Shown here: piece after piece, positions 1 to 7,191 of the stretch
Layout of the letters: each line of letters opens with the position of its first letter
How positions within the stretch are numbered: position 1 is the first letter of the stretch
Origin: Pseudonocardia thermophila
Lineage (GTDB): Bacteria; Actinomycetota; Actinomycetes; Mycobacteriales; Pseudonocardiaceae
Direction of reading: 5' to 3'
Assembly (NCBI RefSeq): GCF_900142365.1
Contig: NZ_FRAP01000009.1
Coordinates: 1-64,000 of the forward strand
Length of the DNA stretch: 64,000 bases
Position numbers and translations under genes: made by a program
The notes under the pieces: model-generated
Told to the model about the DNA's origin: nothing
Seen by the model: the letters and a program-made list of their open reading frames with translations, nothing else
The model's database searches: none

Positions 1-419
1 ATCCCACCGACCGTGGTGCGGGCGTCGTAGCCGTTCCAGAGCTTGCCGTCGTACCAGACGTGGCCGAGCGCGTCGTACTGCGTGGAACCCTGCAGAAAGA
101 GCTTCGCGGTGTCGTCGGCGTAGTGCAGCCCACCCGGGAACTGGGGCGCATCGCCGCCGTCCCAACTGCCCTCATCGAGGATGTTCTGCCGCTCCATGCC
201 CGTCCGGCCGGGCCACAACGGATCCCCCGGCCCATCGGTACGACCCATCTGGATCTGCAGCGTGAACACCTCCCCGCTGCGGATGTGCTGCGCCCCGCGC
301 AGCACTTCCTTCGCGTCGAGGTAGTTCAGGCAACCCAGCTCGTCGTCGGGGCCCCACCTACCCCAGTTGGTCGGCGCGTCGTCACCGAGCAGCTCGCGCA
401 TCGCCGGGGCGTCGGACAT
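1..419 (-). CDS. Cyclase family protein (kynurenine formamidase-like), 3' end outside window
   Basis: The reverse strand reads open from an ATG at 419 to the window edge, giving about 139 residues. The N-terminal part contains NWGRWGPDDELGCLNYLD, typical of the Cyclase/formamidase superfamily (PF04199), metal-dependent hydrolases of amide or cyclic substrates. The HxGTHxD metal site of that family would lie beyond the edge, so activity cannot be judged. A clear ribosome site (GGGAGGAG) lies about 8 nt before the ATG. The gene is divergent from the XRE-TetR regulator at 595, which probably controls it. Substrate unknown; the family call is from sequence pattern only. Confidence 0.8.
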   Translation of the reverse strand, partial: MSDAPAMRELLGDDAPTNWGRWGPDDELGCLNYLDAKEVLRGAQHIRSGEVFTLQIQMGRTDGPGDPLWPGRTGMERQNILDEGSWDGGDAPQFPGGLHYADDTAKLFLQGSTQYDALGHVWYDGKLWNGYDARTTVGG

Positions 420-489
420 CGTCGTCTCCTCCCGTCGTCTCCCACACGGTGAACCAACGCTCAGCGTCCGAGCGATCGCACGGTTCAAT

Positions 490-573
490 GTTTAGAACGT
501 GGCAGAGGATCTGCCTGGGAGTCAATACCTCTCAAAGAGGGAGAGCCGATCGGCTAAGTTTAGAATTCCTAAA
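490..573. promoter_or_regulatory. Candidate operators between cyclase gene and XRE-TetR regulator
   Basis: The divergent intergenic region holds the octamer GTTTAGAA twice (490-497 and 558-565). The second copy is the left half of an inverted repeat TTTAG-AATTC-CTAAA (559-573), ending about 21 nt before the regulator's ATG at 595. The region is AT-rich against its surroundings. Repeated half-sites between a regulator and a divergent enzyme gene are the usual layout for autoregulation. Binding is inferred, not shown. Confidence 0.45.
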
Positions 574-594
574 GTCCGACGCGGGAGCGGTGCC

Positions 595-1503
595 ATGACG
601 ACGACTGACAAGGCAGGATCGGCCGACGAATCCCTCGGCGCTCAGGTGCGGGCCGCCCGGCGGACGAAGGGCTTCACCCAGCGCCTTCTTGCCCACGCGA
701 TCGGGGTGAGCGCGGCGACGCTGAGTCAGATCGAGAACGGACAGACCGGCCTCAGCGTCAGCCGGCTGGCACTCATCGCCGACGCCCTCGGCCTGACCGT
801 GCAGGAGATCCTCGACATCGTCGTGGAGCCCGGATCGCTGCCCTCAGTGCGGCAAGCCGAAGAGCCACGCCCGGCACCGCGGGCCGAGAAGACGCCAGCG
901 GTACCGGAGATCACGCACTGGCGCCACTACGAGCCCCTCAACTTCGACCCTGTTCTACGCGCCGCACTCGACGAGATCCTCGAGATCGGCTACCACGGTG
1001 CAACAGTGCGAGGAATCGCTGCGCGGTGCGGCCTGTCCGTCTCCGGGATCTACCACTACTACACCAGCAAGCAGCAGATGCTGCTCACCATCCTCGACCT
1101 CACCATGACCGAGTTGCTCGCCCGCGCACGCGCCGCCAGGAACGAGGGACGCGACCCGGTCGAACGGTTCAGCCTGCTCATCGAGCACCTCGCCCTGTTC
1201 CACACCCACCGGCGCGAGCTCGGCTTCGTCGGCGCAAGCGAGATGCGCAGCTTCGACGCCGGCAACCGGCGCAAGATCGCACAGCTGCGCACCATCCAGC
1301 AACGCATGGTCGACCACGAGGTCGAAGCAGCCGTCCGTCAGGGCCGCTTCCGCACCGACCACCCCCATGAGGCCGCCCGCGCCGCCGTCACCATGTGCAC
1401 AGCGCTACCGACCTGGTGGCGCTCCGACGGCCCTCTCAGCCCCGAGCAGGTCGCCGAGCAATACGTGAGCTTCGCTCTCGATCTCATGCGCTTTGACCGA
1501 TAG
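595..1503 (+). CDS. Double-HTH transcriptional regulator (XRE domain fused to TetR domain)
   Basis: A 302-residue protein with two DNA-binding modules. Residues 15-72 form an XRE/Cro helix-turn-helix (LSQIENGQTGLSVSRLA). After a Pro/Glu linker (78-112) a TetR helix-turn-helix occupies about 119-165 (GLSVSGIYHYYTSKQQML), followed by an all-helical TetR-type ligand and dimer domain to the end. The ATG at 595 is preferred to an upstream GTG at 499 because it follows a GGGAG element and the extra 32 residues are not domain-like. It likely regulates the divergent cyclase-family gene and itself through the repeats at 490-573. The ligand is unknown. TetR proteins with an added N-terminal XRE domain occur in actinomycetes but are little studied. 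Confidence 0.9.
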   Translation: MTTTDKAGSADESLGAQVRAARRTKGFTQRLLAHAIGVSAATLSQIENGQTGLSVSRLALIADALGLTVQEILDIVVEPGSLPSVRQAEEPRPAPRAEKTPAVPEITHWRHYEPLNFDPVLRAALDEILEIGYHGATVRGIAARCGLSVSGIYHYYTSKQQMLLTILDLTMTELLARARAARNEGRDPVERFSLLIEHLALFHTHRRELGFVGASEMRSFDAGNRRKIAQLRTIQQRMVDHEVEAAVRQGRFRTDHPHEAARAAVTMCTALPTWWRSDGPLSPEQVAEQYVSFALDLMRFDR

Positions 1504-1559
1504 GCCGCTCACACGAACCCGCGCAGAACCGTCCGCGCCGACCACGCATCTGTACTCCT

Positions 1560-1835
1560 CGCCCGCCCGCTCTGGACACATCGCTGACCGACGATGCTCA
1601 AGCATCGCGAGCCGCGTTGACCAGCCCGAGACACCGACCGGAGACGACCGGCACGTCGTGCAGGTCCCGCTGCCTGAACCCGGGGTGAGGACGGCGCGCC
1701 AGAGGCTTCGTCCCTGCTGTCGCAGACAGTCCATGTCGAGGACTTCGCGGGAGCCATCAGCACCGATGCCGGGCCACACCACGCCCCCCGGATGCGGGGT
1801 GGCGTTGTGGCGCACGGGCAGATAGGTCAGCGAGG
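1560..1835 (-). pseudogene. Degenerate IS256/Mutator-family transposase fragment
   Basis: Read on the reverse strand, three frames in turn give pieces that line up with the catalytic core of IS256-type transposases: TYLPVRHN, then GIGADGSREVLDMDC, then DSRDEAS, WRAVL, and RQRDLHDVPVV followed by GLVNAARDA and GQRC. The family pattern is YLPVRxNG, GxxxDGxREVL, then RGLxxxxLVxSD and GLxxAxxD with a QRC motif. At least two frameshifts and a stop separate the blocks and the catalytic Asp/Glu spacing is lost. No terminal inverted repeats or target duplications were found. This is an old, inactive remnant. Confidence 0.6.
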
Positions 1836-2478
1836 AACGATCGCCTCGCGGCCTGGAGCTGGGGCCTCCACGTCGCACGCGCATGCGCTTGCCAACCGCC
1901 GCTGGGGCTGCTCCACGGTGCTCGCGGCGAGGCAACGCCGGCGCTAATTCATCTGATGATGAAGATCTTCTCAGTGTGCGTCGAGGTCGTGATTGTCGTC
2001 GGCGGACCACGGTGTGACCCGCAGTGCGAGCTCGCATGTGTCCACTGCTCTCACCCTTGGCGGCGGTCGACGACCACGCCGGCGAGGGCATGTCGCTGGC
2101 CGTCTCGGCGCGCGCCTGCGGCTCCCAAGATTGAGGGGTCCGTCGGCTGCGGCGATCTGCATCCAGTCTCACCGCGCACTGAAGGCAGACGAGCGAGTCT
2201 GCCGGTCACCTGCATGACCCAGATCGGTAAGCGAACGTGGTCGGCAACGCCGTTGCACGCCGCCCACACCTGGTCGTGCGTGCAGGAGGTCGTGCGGATG
2301 CCGCTGCTCTGGTCGCTCCTGCCGTTTCCATCCGTCCCGTCGGTCCCTGTGTCCGCTTGCCGAACGGTAGGTGAGCCACTTGTGTTGACGGGACGACTCA
2401 GGAGCTCGCGTAAACGCCGCTCATCGCCCCAGCGCAGCGGGGCCTGGGGGTCGGATTCCGGACCCCAGGCCCCGGACG
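1836..2478. other. Non-coding stretch without recognisable genes
   Basis: Open frames exist on both strands here, but none has a ribosome site, third-position G/C bias or a recognisable motif. Base composition is more mixed than in the neighbouring genes. It is probably decayed sequence belonging to the same degenerate patch as the transposase fragment at 1560-1835 and the ATPase fragment at 2765. Confidence 0.4.
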
Positions 2479-2703
2479 TCAGTCTTGTGGGGAGGTGAGC
2501 AGACGGATCAGCTCAGCGAGCTCCTCAGGGCTGAACAGCGCCCTGATGGACTTGGCGGCCTGCTCGGGGGTGGACGCGGAGATGCGCCGGACAGCACGTC
2601 CGGACGCCGCGGACTGAGTGCTCGATCGCAGTCGGTACGGCGGACCTGCCGCGGCGATGCGCTGCTGTTCGGATTCGGGGAGTGTGCCGAGCTGACGGGC
2701 TAG
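2479..2703 (-). pseudogene. C-terminal remnant of an unidentified protein
   Basis: The reverse strand between a TGA at 2479 and about 2703 encodes a protein-like tail (ARQLGTLPESEQQRIAAAG, then STPEQAAKSIRALFSPEEL, then LIRLLTSPQD) rich in Glu/Leu helices. The LPESEQQRI and SPEELAEL wording resembles the C-terminal helices of MarR-type regulators, but there is no helix-turn-helix upstream and the frame beyond 2703 is not protein-like. Treated as a broken gene end. Low confidence. Confidence 0.3.
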
Positions 2704-2764
2704 CTCGATCGCAGGTGCTGCGGCAGGACCGCGGCTCGATCCGCTCCCCGTCCCGGTACCGGGC

Positions 2765-2949
2765 GGGCCGCTGCTCGGCCGGGCGGCCGAGCTGGCGGAG
2801 CTGATCACCGCGATCGCGGAGCATCCCCTCGTCACGCTCGTCGGGCTGGCCGGGTCGGCCGGGTCGGGAAGACCCGCCTCGCGATCGAGGCCGCCCGGAT
2901 GGCGCGCGTCCCGTTGGCGACCGGGCCCGGGCACGCGCCACCGTCGAGG
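2765..2949 (+). pseudogene. Fragment of an NB-ARC/AAA-type regulator ATPase, frameshifted in Walker A
   Basis: The forward strand encodes LLGRAAELAELITAIAEHPL then VTLVGLAG, the standard lead-in to the P-loop of large LuxR/AfsR-type regulator ATPases (LVGREAEL...LVTLTGPGGVGKTRLA). The P-loop itself is broken: a direct repeat GGCCGGGTC occurs twice at about 2848-2865 and shifts the frame, so GRVGKTRLAIEAARMARV continues in another frame. Nothing recognisable follows and no start is visible. A dead fragment next to the transposase remnant. Confidence 0.6.
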
Positions 2950-3000
2950 GCGCTCGGCGGTGGTGCGCCGCGTCCGGTGCCGGGGACCACGCCCCGGGCC

Positions 3001-3042
3001 GAGGAGGAGCTCACCCGGGTGGAGGAGGAGCTCACCCGGGTG
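3001..3042. repeat. Perfect 21-bp tandem duplication
   Basis: The 21-bp unit starting GAGGAGGAGC and ending ACCCGGGTG occurs twice head to tail with no mismatch. It lies in the degenerate region between the ATPase fragment and the palindromic repeat at 3064. A recent slippage event is the simplest reading. Confidence 0.85.
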
Positions 3043-3063
3043 GAGGCCGGACCGGGTGGTCTC

Positions 3064-3125
3064 GTCGAGAACGACGATGCTGCGGACTGAATCGATTCGA
3101 TTTTCGCCACAACGTCGTTCTCGGC
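3064..3125. repeat. Dispersed palindromic repeat, copy 1
   Basis: About 62 bp with left arm GTCGAGAACGA (3064-3074) and right arm TCGTTCTCGGC (3115-3125). The core GGACTGAATCGAT is shared almost exactly with copy 4 at 38119. This is the only copy of six not between convergent genes: it follows the ATPase remnant and precedes the phosphatase at 3199. If the remnant was once a plus-strand gene, the copy would sit at its 3' end. Confidence 0.85.
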
Positions 3126-3198
3126 GCAGCGGGTGGACCCCGGCAGTGACCGGGGCCACCCCGCCACGGCCGGATGCACCGCGTCCGGACGGCCTACG

Positions 3199-3663
3199 GT
3201 GGCCGACGTGCATGTCGTGTTCGTCTGTTCCGGCAACATCTGCCGCTCCCCCATGGCCGAGAAGGTGTTCGCCGCGGCGCTGGAGGAGGCCGGGCTGGCC
3301 GAGAAGGTGCGGGTGACGAGCGCCGGCACCGGCGCCTGGCACGTCGGGGAGCCCATGGACGAGCGGGCCGCCGCCATCCTCGCTGCGGAGGGCTACCCCA
3401 CCGACCACGTCGCCCAGCAGGTCGACGCCGAGGCGCTGGGAGCCGACCTGATCGTCGCCCTCGACAACGGGCACCGCCGCGCGCTGCAGCAGCGGGTCCC
3501 CGAGCCGGAGCGGGTGCGGCTGCTGCGCTCGTTCGAGCCCGGGCAGAACGACGGGGACGTGCCGGACCCGTACTACGGCGGCCCGGACGGGTTCGCCGAC
3601 GTCCTGGCGATGATCAAGGCCGCGGTGCCCGGCCTGCTCGAGCACGTGCGCTCGCAGGTGTGA
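3199..3663 (+). CDS. Low-molecular-weight protein tyrosine phosphatase
   Basis: A cytoplasmic phosphatase of 154 residues. The P-loop CSGNICRSP near the N-terminus (Cys10 and Arg16 with the GTG start at 3199) is the CX5R(S/T) signature, and VPDPYYGG near the C-terminus supplies the general-acid Asp. The length is normal for the family. A second GTG at 3208 gives MHVVFVCSGN and is equally plausible. There is no strong ribosome site; TACGGT just upstream could be a -10 box for a short leader. The stop is followed 2 nt later by the fructosamine kinase, a frequent actinobacterial pair, so the two are probably cotranscribed. Substrates unknown; no cognate tyrosine kinase is nearby. Confidence 0.92.
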   Translation: MADVHVVFVCSGNICRSPMAEKVFAAALEEAGLAEKVRVTSAGTGAWHVGEPMDERAAAILAAEGYPTDHVAQQVDAEALGADLIVALDNGHRRALQQRVPEPERVRLLRSFEPGQNDGDVPDPYYGGPDGFADVLAMIKAAVPGLLEHVRSQV

Positions 3664-3665
3664 CG

Positions 3666-4415
3666 ATGTCCGCCGACCGCGTGGTCGTGAAGCACGGGGA
3701 CGTGCGCGCCGAGGCAGCCGGCCTGGCGTGGCTGGTCGTCCCCGGCGGGCCACCGGTGGTGCCGGTCCTCGAGGTGCATCCCGACCGGCTGGTGCTGGCC
3801 CGGCTCGACGAGGTCGGCGCCGATCCCGCCGCTGCCGAGCGCTTCGGCCGCCAGCTGGCCTACCTGCACGCCGCCGGGGCCCCGGCGTTCGGCGCTCCCC
3901 CGCCGGGCGGGCCGGCGGAGGCGACGATCGGGCGCGCCCCGATGCGCAACGAACCAGCCCCCGCGTGGCCGCAGTGGTACGTGCGCGACCGGGTGCTGCC
4001 CTACCTGCGCGCCGCCCGTGACGCCGGCAGCATCGGCGCGGCTGACACCGCGGCCGTCGAGCAGGTGTGCGAGCGCATCGCCGAGCTCGCCGGCCCGCCC
4101 GAACCGCCCGCCCGACTGCACGGCGATCTCTGGTCGGGCAACGTCCTGTGGACCGCGGAGGGCGGCACGCTGATCGACCCGGCCGCGCACGGCGGCCACC
4201 GGGAGACCGATCTCGCGATGCTCGCCCTGTTCGGTTTCCCCTACCTCGACGCGGTGCTGCGCGCCTACCACGAGACGACCCCGCTCGCCGACGGCTGGCG
4301 CGAGCGGGTGCCGCTGCACCAGCTCTTCCCGCTGCTGGTGCACGCCGTGCTGTTCGGCGCCGGGTACGGCCGGCAGGCCGGCGCGGCCGCCCGGACGGTG
4401 CTCGCAACGGCCTGA
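3666..4415 (+). CDS. Fructosamine/ketosamine kinase family protein
   Basis: 249 residues with the aminoglycoside-phosphotransferase fold of the fructosamine-3-kinase family (PF03881). The catalytic loop LHGDLWSGNVLW (about 151-162) and the following IDPAAHGGHRETD (170-182, metal-binding Asp) are diagnostic. These kinases phosphorylate sugars attached to protein amines so that the adduct falls off, a protein-repair role. The N-terminal nucleotide lobe is shorter than in eukaryotic members, as usual in actinobacteria. It starts with ATG 2 nt after the phosphatase stop. It ends 18 nt before palindromic repeat copy 2, which separates it from the convergent acyltransferase gene. Confidence 0.88.
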   Translation: MSADRVVVKHGDVRAEAAGLAWLVVPGGPPVVPVLEVHPDRLVLARLDEVGADPAAAERFGRQLAYLHAAGAPAFGAPPPGGPAEATIGRAPMRNEPAPAWPQWYVRDRVLPYLRAARDAGSIGAADTAAVEQVCERIAELAGPPEPPARLHGDLWSGNVLWTAEGGTLIDPAAHGGHRETDLAMLALFGFPYLDAVLRAYHETTPLADGWRERVPLHQLFPLLVHAVLFGAGYGRQAGAAARTVLATA

Positions 4416-4433
4416 CCGGACCGACCAGGCTGC

Positions 4434-4494
4434 GTCGAGAACGACGTTGGCGCGATCTCGAAACGATTCAACCCGTCACAACCTCGTTCTCGAC
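4434..4494. repeat. Dispersed palindromic repeat, copy 2 (convergent junction)
   Basis: 61 bp with arms GTCGAGAACGA (4434-4444) and TCGTTCTCGAC (4484-4494), flanked by GC / GCGG. It lies between the stop of the fructosamine kinase (+, 4415) and the stop of the acyltransferase (-, 4521). The arms extend inward with a few mismatches (ACGTTG against CAACCT), so a stem of about 20 bp is possible on either strand. It may serve as a bidirectional terminator. Confidence 0.88.
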
Positions 4495-4520
4495 GCGGCG
4501 GGGCGCACCCGGCCGAACCG

Positions 4521-5939
4521 TCAGTCGGAGCGCTCCACCAGCTCGGCCAGCGACTCCGCGAGGTCGTCGGCGACCTCGTCGACGTCGGGCATCGCGTCGC
4601 GGTCGGCGGTGAGCCCGTAGTGCACGTGCCCGTCGTAGGAGGTGATCCCGACGGCCACCGCCTGCCGGCCGCCCAGCGGCACCACCGGGTACATCTCCAG
4701 CATCCGCGCGCCCATGGCGTAGAGCGGGCGGGGCGGTCCGGGCACGTTGGTGACCAGGACGTTGTAGAAGTTGTCCGAGTACCGGCTAGCCATGCGCACG
4801 CCGAGGCTGTGCAGCACCGGCGGGGCGAGCCCGACCAGCCCCATCAGCGTCGCCGCGCCGACCGCCTGCCCGCCGCGCTTGTGCTCCTCCATCGCGGCGC
4901 TGAGGATCCCCAGGCGCTCGACCGGGTCGGTCACCGCGACCGGGAGATCGACGAGGTAGGCGGAGATGCTGTTGCCCGCCGGCCCGATCGTGCCGGTCTC
5001 GCGGGCCCGGGCCCGCACGCTCACCGGCACCATGGCGCGCACCTGCGTCGATTCGGTCAGCGGTTCCCCGCGCCGGATCAAGAGCCGGCGCAGTCCGCCG
5101 GTGACGACGGCGAGGATGACGTCGTTGACGGTGCCGCCGTGCGCCTTGCGCACCTTCCGGTGATCGGCGAGCGTCGTGCGCAGGGTGCCGTAGCGGCGCT
5201 GCTGGCCGGTGGCGGCGTTGAGCGCACCGACGGGCCGGGCGGACGCTGCACGCCGGCCGGTGGACAGGACGCCCCCGACCGTGCGGGCCACCGAGTCCGC
5301 GGTGGACCGGGCGTCGGTGACGACCCGCGCGGCCGCCTCACCGGCCCGTTCGATCGCGCTCCACGGCCGCCGCAGCAGGTCGACGGCGGCCCCGGCGGCG
5401 AGCGCCAGCGCGCTCGGCTCCGGCTCCGGGCGCCACGGCGGGGCCGGGGTGGGCCGGGGCGCCGGGGTCAGGTCGAGCAGCGCCGCGCCGATGTCCATCG
5501 ACGCGAGGCCGTCGACCATCGCGTGGTGGGTCTTGGTGACCACGGCGAACCGGCCGCCGGTCAGCCCCTCGACGATGTTGACCTCCCACAGCGGGCGGCT
5601 GCGGTCGAGGTGGCGCACCAGCAGCCTGCCGACCAGTTCCCGCAGCACCGCGTCGGTGCCCGGCGCGGGCAGCGCCGAGTGCCGCACGTGGTAGTGGATG
5701 TCGAAGTCGGGATCATCGACCCACACCGGCAGCCCGAGCCCGCCAGGCACCATGCGCACCTTCTGCCGGTACCGCGGTACCAGGTGCAGCCGCTGCTCGA
5801 TCAAGTCGGTGAACGCACCGACGTCGAACGGCCCGCCGGCGGGCTGCTCGAACGTCATCACACCGCCGATGTGCATGGCGGTCGTGCGGTCCTCGGCGAA
5901 CAAGAACGAGGCGTCGAGGGGCGAGAGCCGGTCGGGCAC
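4521..5939 (-). CDS. Wax ester synthase/diacylglycerol acyltransferase (WS/DGAT)
   Basis: 472 residues. The HHxxxDG acyltransferase site is HHAMVDG at about 138-144, preceded by the family motif PLWE (about 116-119); NDVILA occurs in the C-terminal half. The protein has normal length for bacterial WS/DGATs, which move acyl groups from acyl-CoA to diacylglycerol or long-chain alcohol at the membrane or lipid-body surface. The GTG at 5939 is chosen because GGAGGAGG lies 8-10 nt upstream and VPDRLSPLDASFL matches the family N-terminus. It follows the methyltransferase gene by 17 nt, so it is the last gene of the 10-methyl fatty acid operon. That suggests branched acyl chains may be channelled to storage lipid (inference). 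Confidence 0.93.
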   Translation of the reverse strand: MPDRLSPLDASFLFAEDRTTAMHIGGVMTFEQPAGGPFDVGAFTDLIEQRLHLVPRYRQKVRMVPGGLGLPVWVDDPDFDIHYHVRHSALPAPGTDAVLRELVGRLLVRHLDRSRPLWEVNIVEGLTGGRFAVVTKTHHAMVDGLASMDIGAALLDLTPAPRPTPAPPWRPEPEPSALALAAGAAVDLLRRPWSAIERAGEAAARVVTDARSTADSVARTVGGVLSTGRRAASARPVGALNAATGQQRRYGTLRTTLADHRKVRKAHGGTVNDVILAVVTGGLRRLLIRRGEPLTESTQVRAMVPVSVRARARETGTIGPAGNSISAYLVDLPVAVTDPVERLGILSAAMEEHKRGGQAVGAATLMGLVGLAPPVLHSLGVRMASRYSDNFYNVLVTNVPGPPRPLYAMGARMLEMYPVVPLGGRQAVAVGITSYDGHVHYGLTADRDAMPDVDEVADDLAESLAELVERSD

Positions 5940-5956
5940 TCGAGAGATCCTCCTCC

Positions 5957-7186
5957 TCACCACCCCCGCAGGGGGAACCCGGACCCGCCCTGCGCCGCGA
6001 GCTTCACCCCGAGCACCTGGTGGAGCTGGATGTTGTCGCGCTCGAACCCGACCCGCGACGCGGCCATGTACAGCCGCCACACCTTCGCCCGGCCCAGCCC
6101 GACCTCGGCCACGGCCTCGTCCCAGTGCTCCTCGAGGTTCTCGCACCAGGCCTTGAGGGTCAGCGCGTAGTGCTCGCGCAGGTTCTCCTCGTGGCGGATC
6201 TCGAAGCCGGCGTCGTTCATCTCGCTGATGAGCAGGCCGATCGGCTCCAGCTGACCGTCCGGGAACACGTAGCGTCCGATGAACGGGTCGACCTTCTTCC
6301 GCCGCGGCGTGCGGGGCTGGGTGATGCAGTGGTTGAGCAGCCGCCCGCCCGGTCGCAGCCGCGCGTGCAGCGACGAGAAGTACCGGCTGAGCTGGTCGCG
6401 GCCGATGTGCTCGGTCAGGCCGATGGAGCTGATCGCGTCGAACTGCGATTCGGGGGTCTGCCGGTAGTCGAGGTGGCGCACCTCGGCGAGCTTCGACAGC
6501 CCCAGCTCCTCGATCTTCTGCTGCGCCCAGTCGGCCTGGTTCTTCGACAGGGTCACGCCCAGCGCCTTCACGCCGTGCTCCTTGGCGGCGTGCATGACCA
6601 TCCCGCCCCAGCCGCAGCCGACGTCGAGCAACCGCATCCCGGACTTCAGCCCGAGCTTCTGCACGACCAGCTCGTGCTTGGCCGCCTGCGCCTCCTCCAG
6701 CGTCGCGTCCGCGGTCGGGAACACCGCGCACGTGTAGGTCATCGACGGGCCGAGGACCCACTCGTAGAACCGGTTGGAGACGTCGTAGTGATGGGAGATG
6801 GCCCGGTGATCGCGCCGCAGCGAGTGCAACCGCCCCTTGGGCCGGTACTCCAGGTCGGGGATCGGGCGGCGGTGCTTGGCCCAGATCGGCAGCATCTTGC
6901 GCGCCAGATCGATCTGCTGGGCACGGGTCAGCCCGTTGATCGTCAGGTCGGCCATCGCGTCGAGCAGCTGGTACATCTCGCCGTCGACCTCGATCTCGCC
7001 GGAGACGTACGCGCGGGCGAGGCCGAGCGTGGCCGGTGCCGTGGCGAGCCGGGCGAGCGCGCTCGGGCTGATGACCCGCAGGGTGACCTCGGAGCTGTCG
7101 GGGCCGACCTTGCTGCCGTCGTAGGCGACGACCCGCACCGGCAGGTCCGGTCCGATGACATCGGAGATGATGTCGGCGACCAGCAT
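5957..7186 (-). CDS. tmsB: SAM-dependent fatty acyl-phospholipid methyltransferase, TmsB/Cfa type
   Basis: 409 residues of the cyclopropane-fatty-acyl-phospholipid synthase family. An N-terminal region (1-120) precedes SHHYDVSN (131-138), the acyl/bicarbonate site region MTYTCAVF (149-156) and the SAM loop LLDVGCGWGG (186-195); TEHIG lies further on. The gene directly follows an FAD-linked oxidoreductase (5-nt gap), the arrangement of tmsA-tmsB: there TmsB methylates an oleoyl chain to 10-methylene and TmsA reduces it to 10-methylstearate (tuberculostearic acid). A cyclopropane synthase reading is possible from the sequence alone; the partner argues for TmsB. ATG at 7186 with AGGAGGT about 10 nt upstream. 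Confidence 0.88.
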   Translation of the reverse strand: MLVADIISDVIGPDLPVRVVAYDGSKVGPDSSEVTLRVISPSALARLATAPATLGLARAYVSGEIEVDGEMYQLLDAMADLTINGLTRAQQIDLARKMLPIWAKHRRPIPDLEYRPKGRLHSLRRDHRAISHHYDVSNRFYEWVLGPSMTYTCAVFPTADATLEEAQAAKHELVVQKLGLKSGMRLLDVGCGWGGMVMHAAKEHGVKALGVTLSKNQADWAQQKIEELGLSKLAEVRHLDYRQTPESQFDAISSIGLTEHIGRDQLSRYFSSLHARLRPGGRLLNHCITQPRTPRRKKVDPFIGRYVFPDGQLEPIGLLISEMNDAGFEIRHEENLREHYALTLKAWCENLEEHWDEAVAEVGLGRAKVWRLYMAASRVGFERDNIQLHQVLGVKLAAQGGSGFPLRGW

Positions 7187-7191
7187 CGTCA

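Noticed and set aside
1956-2498. 180-residue open frame in the degenerate region
   Set aside because: No ribosome site, no family wording, and ordinary third-position GC is absent.
2479-4407. Very long reverse-strand open frame opposite the phosphatase and kinase genes (over 600 codons)
   Set aside because: It is composed of Arg/Pro/Ala-rich translated antisense of high-GC genes, with no motif. Only its last part (2479-2703) has protein-like wording and is listed as a remnant.
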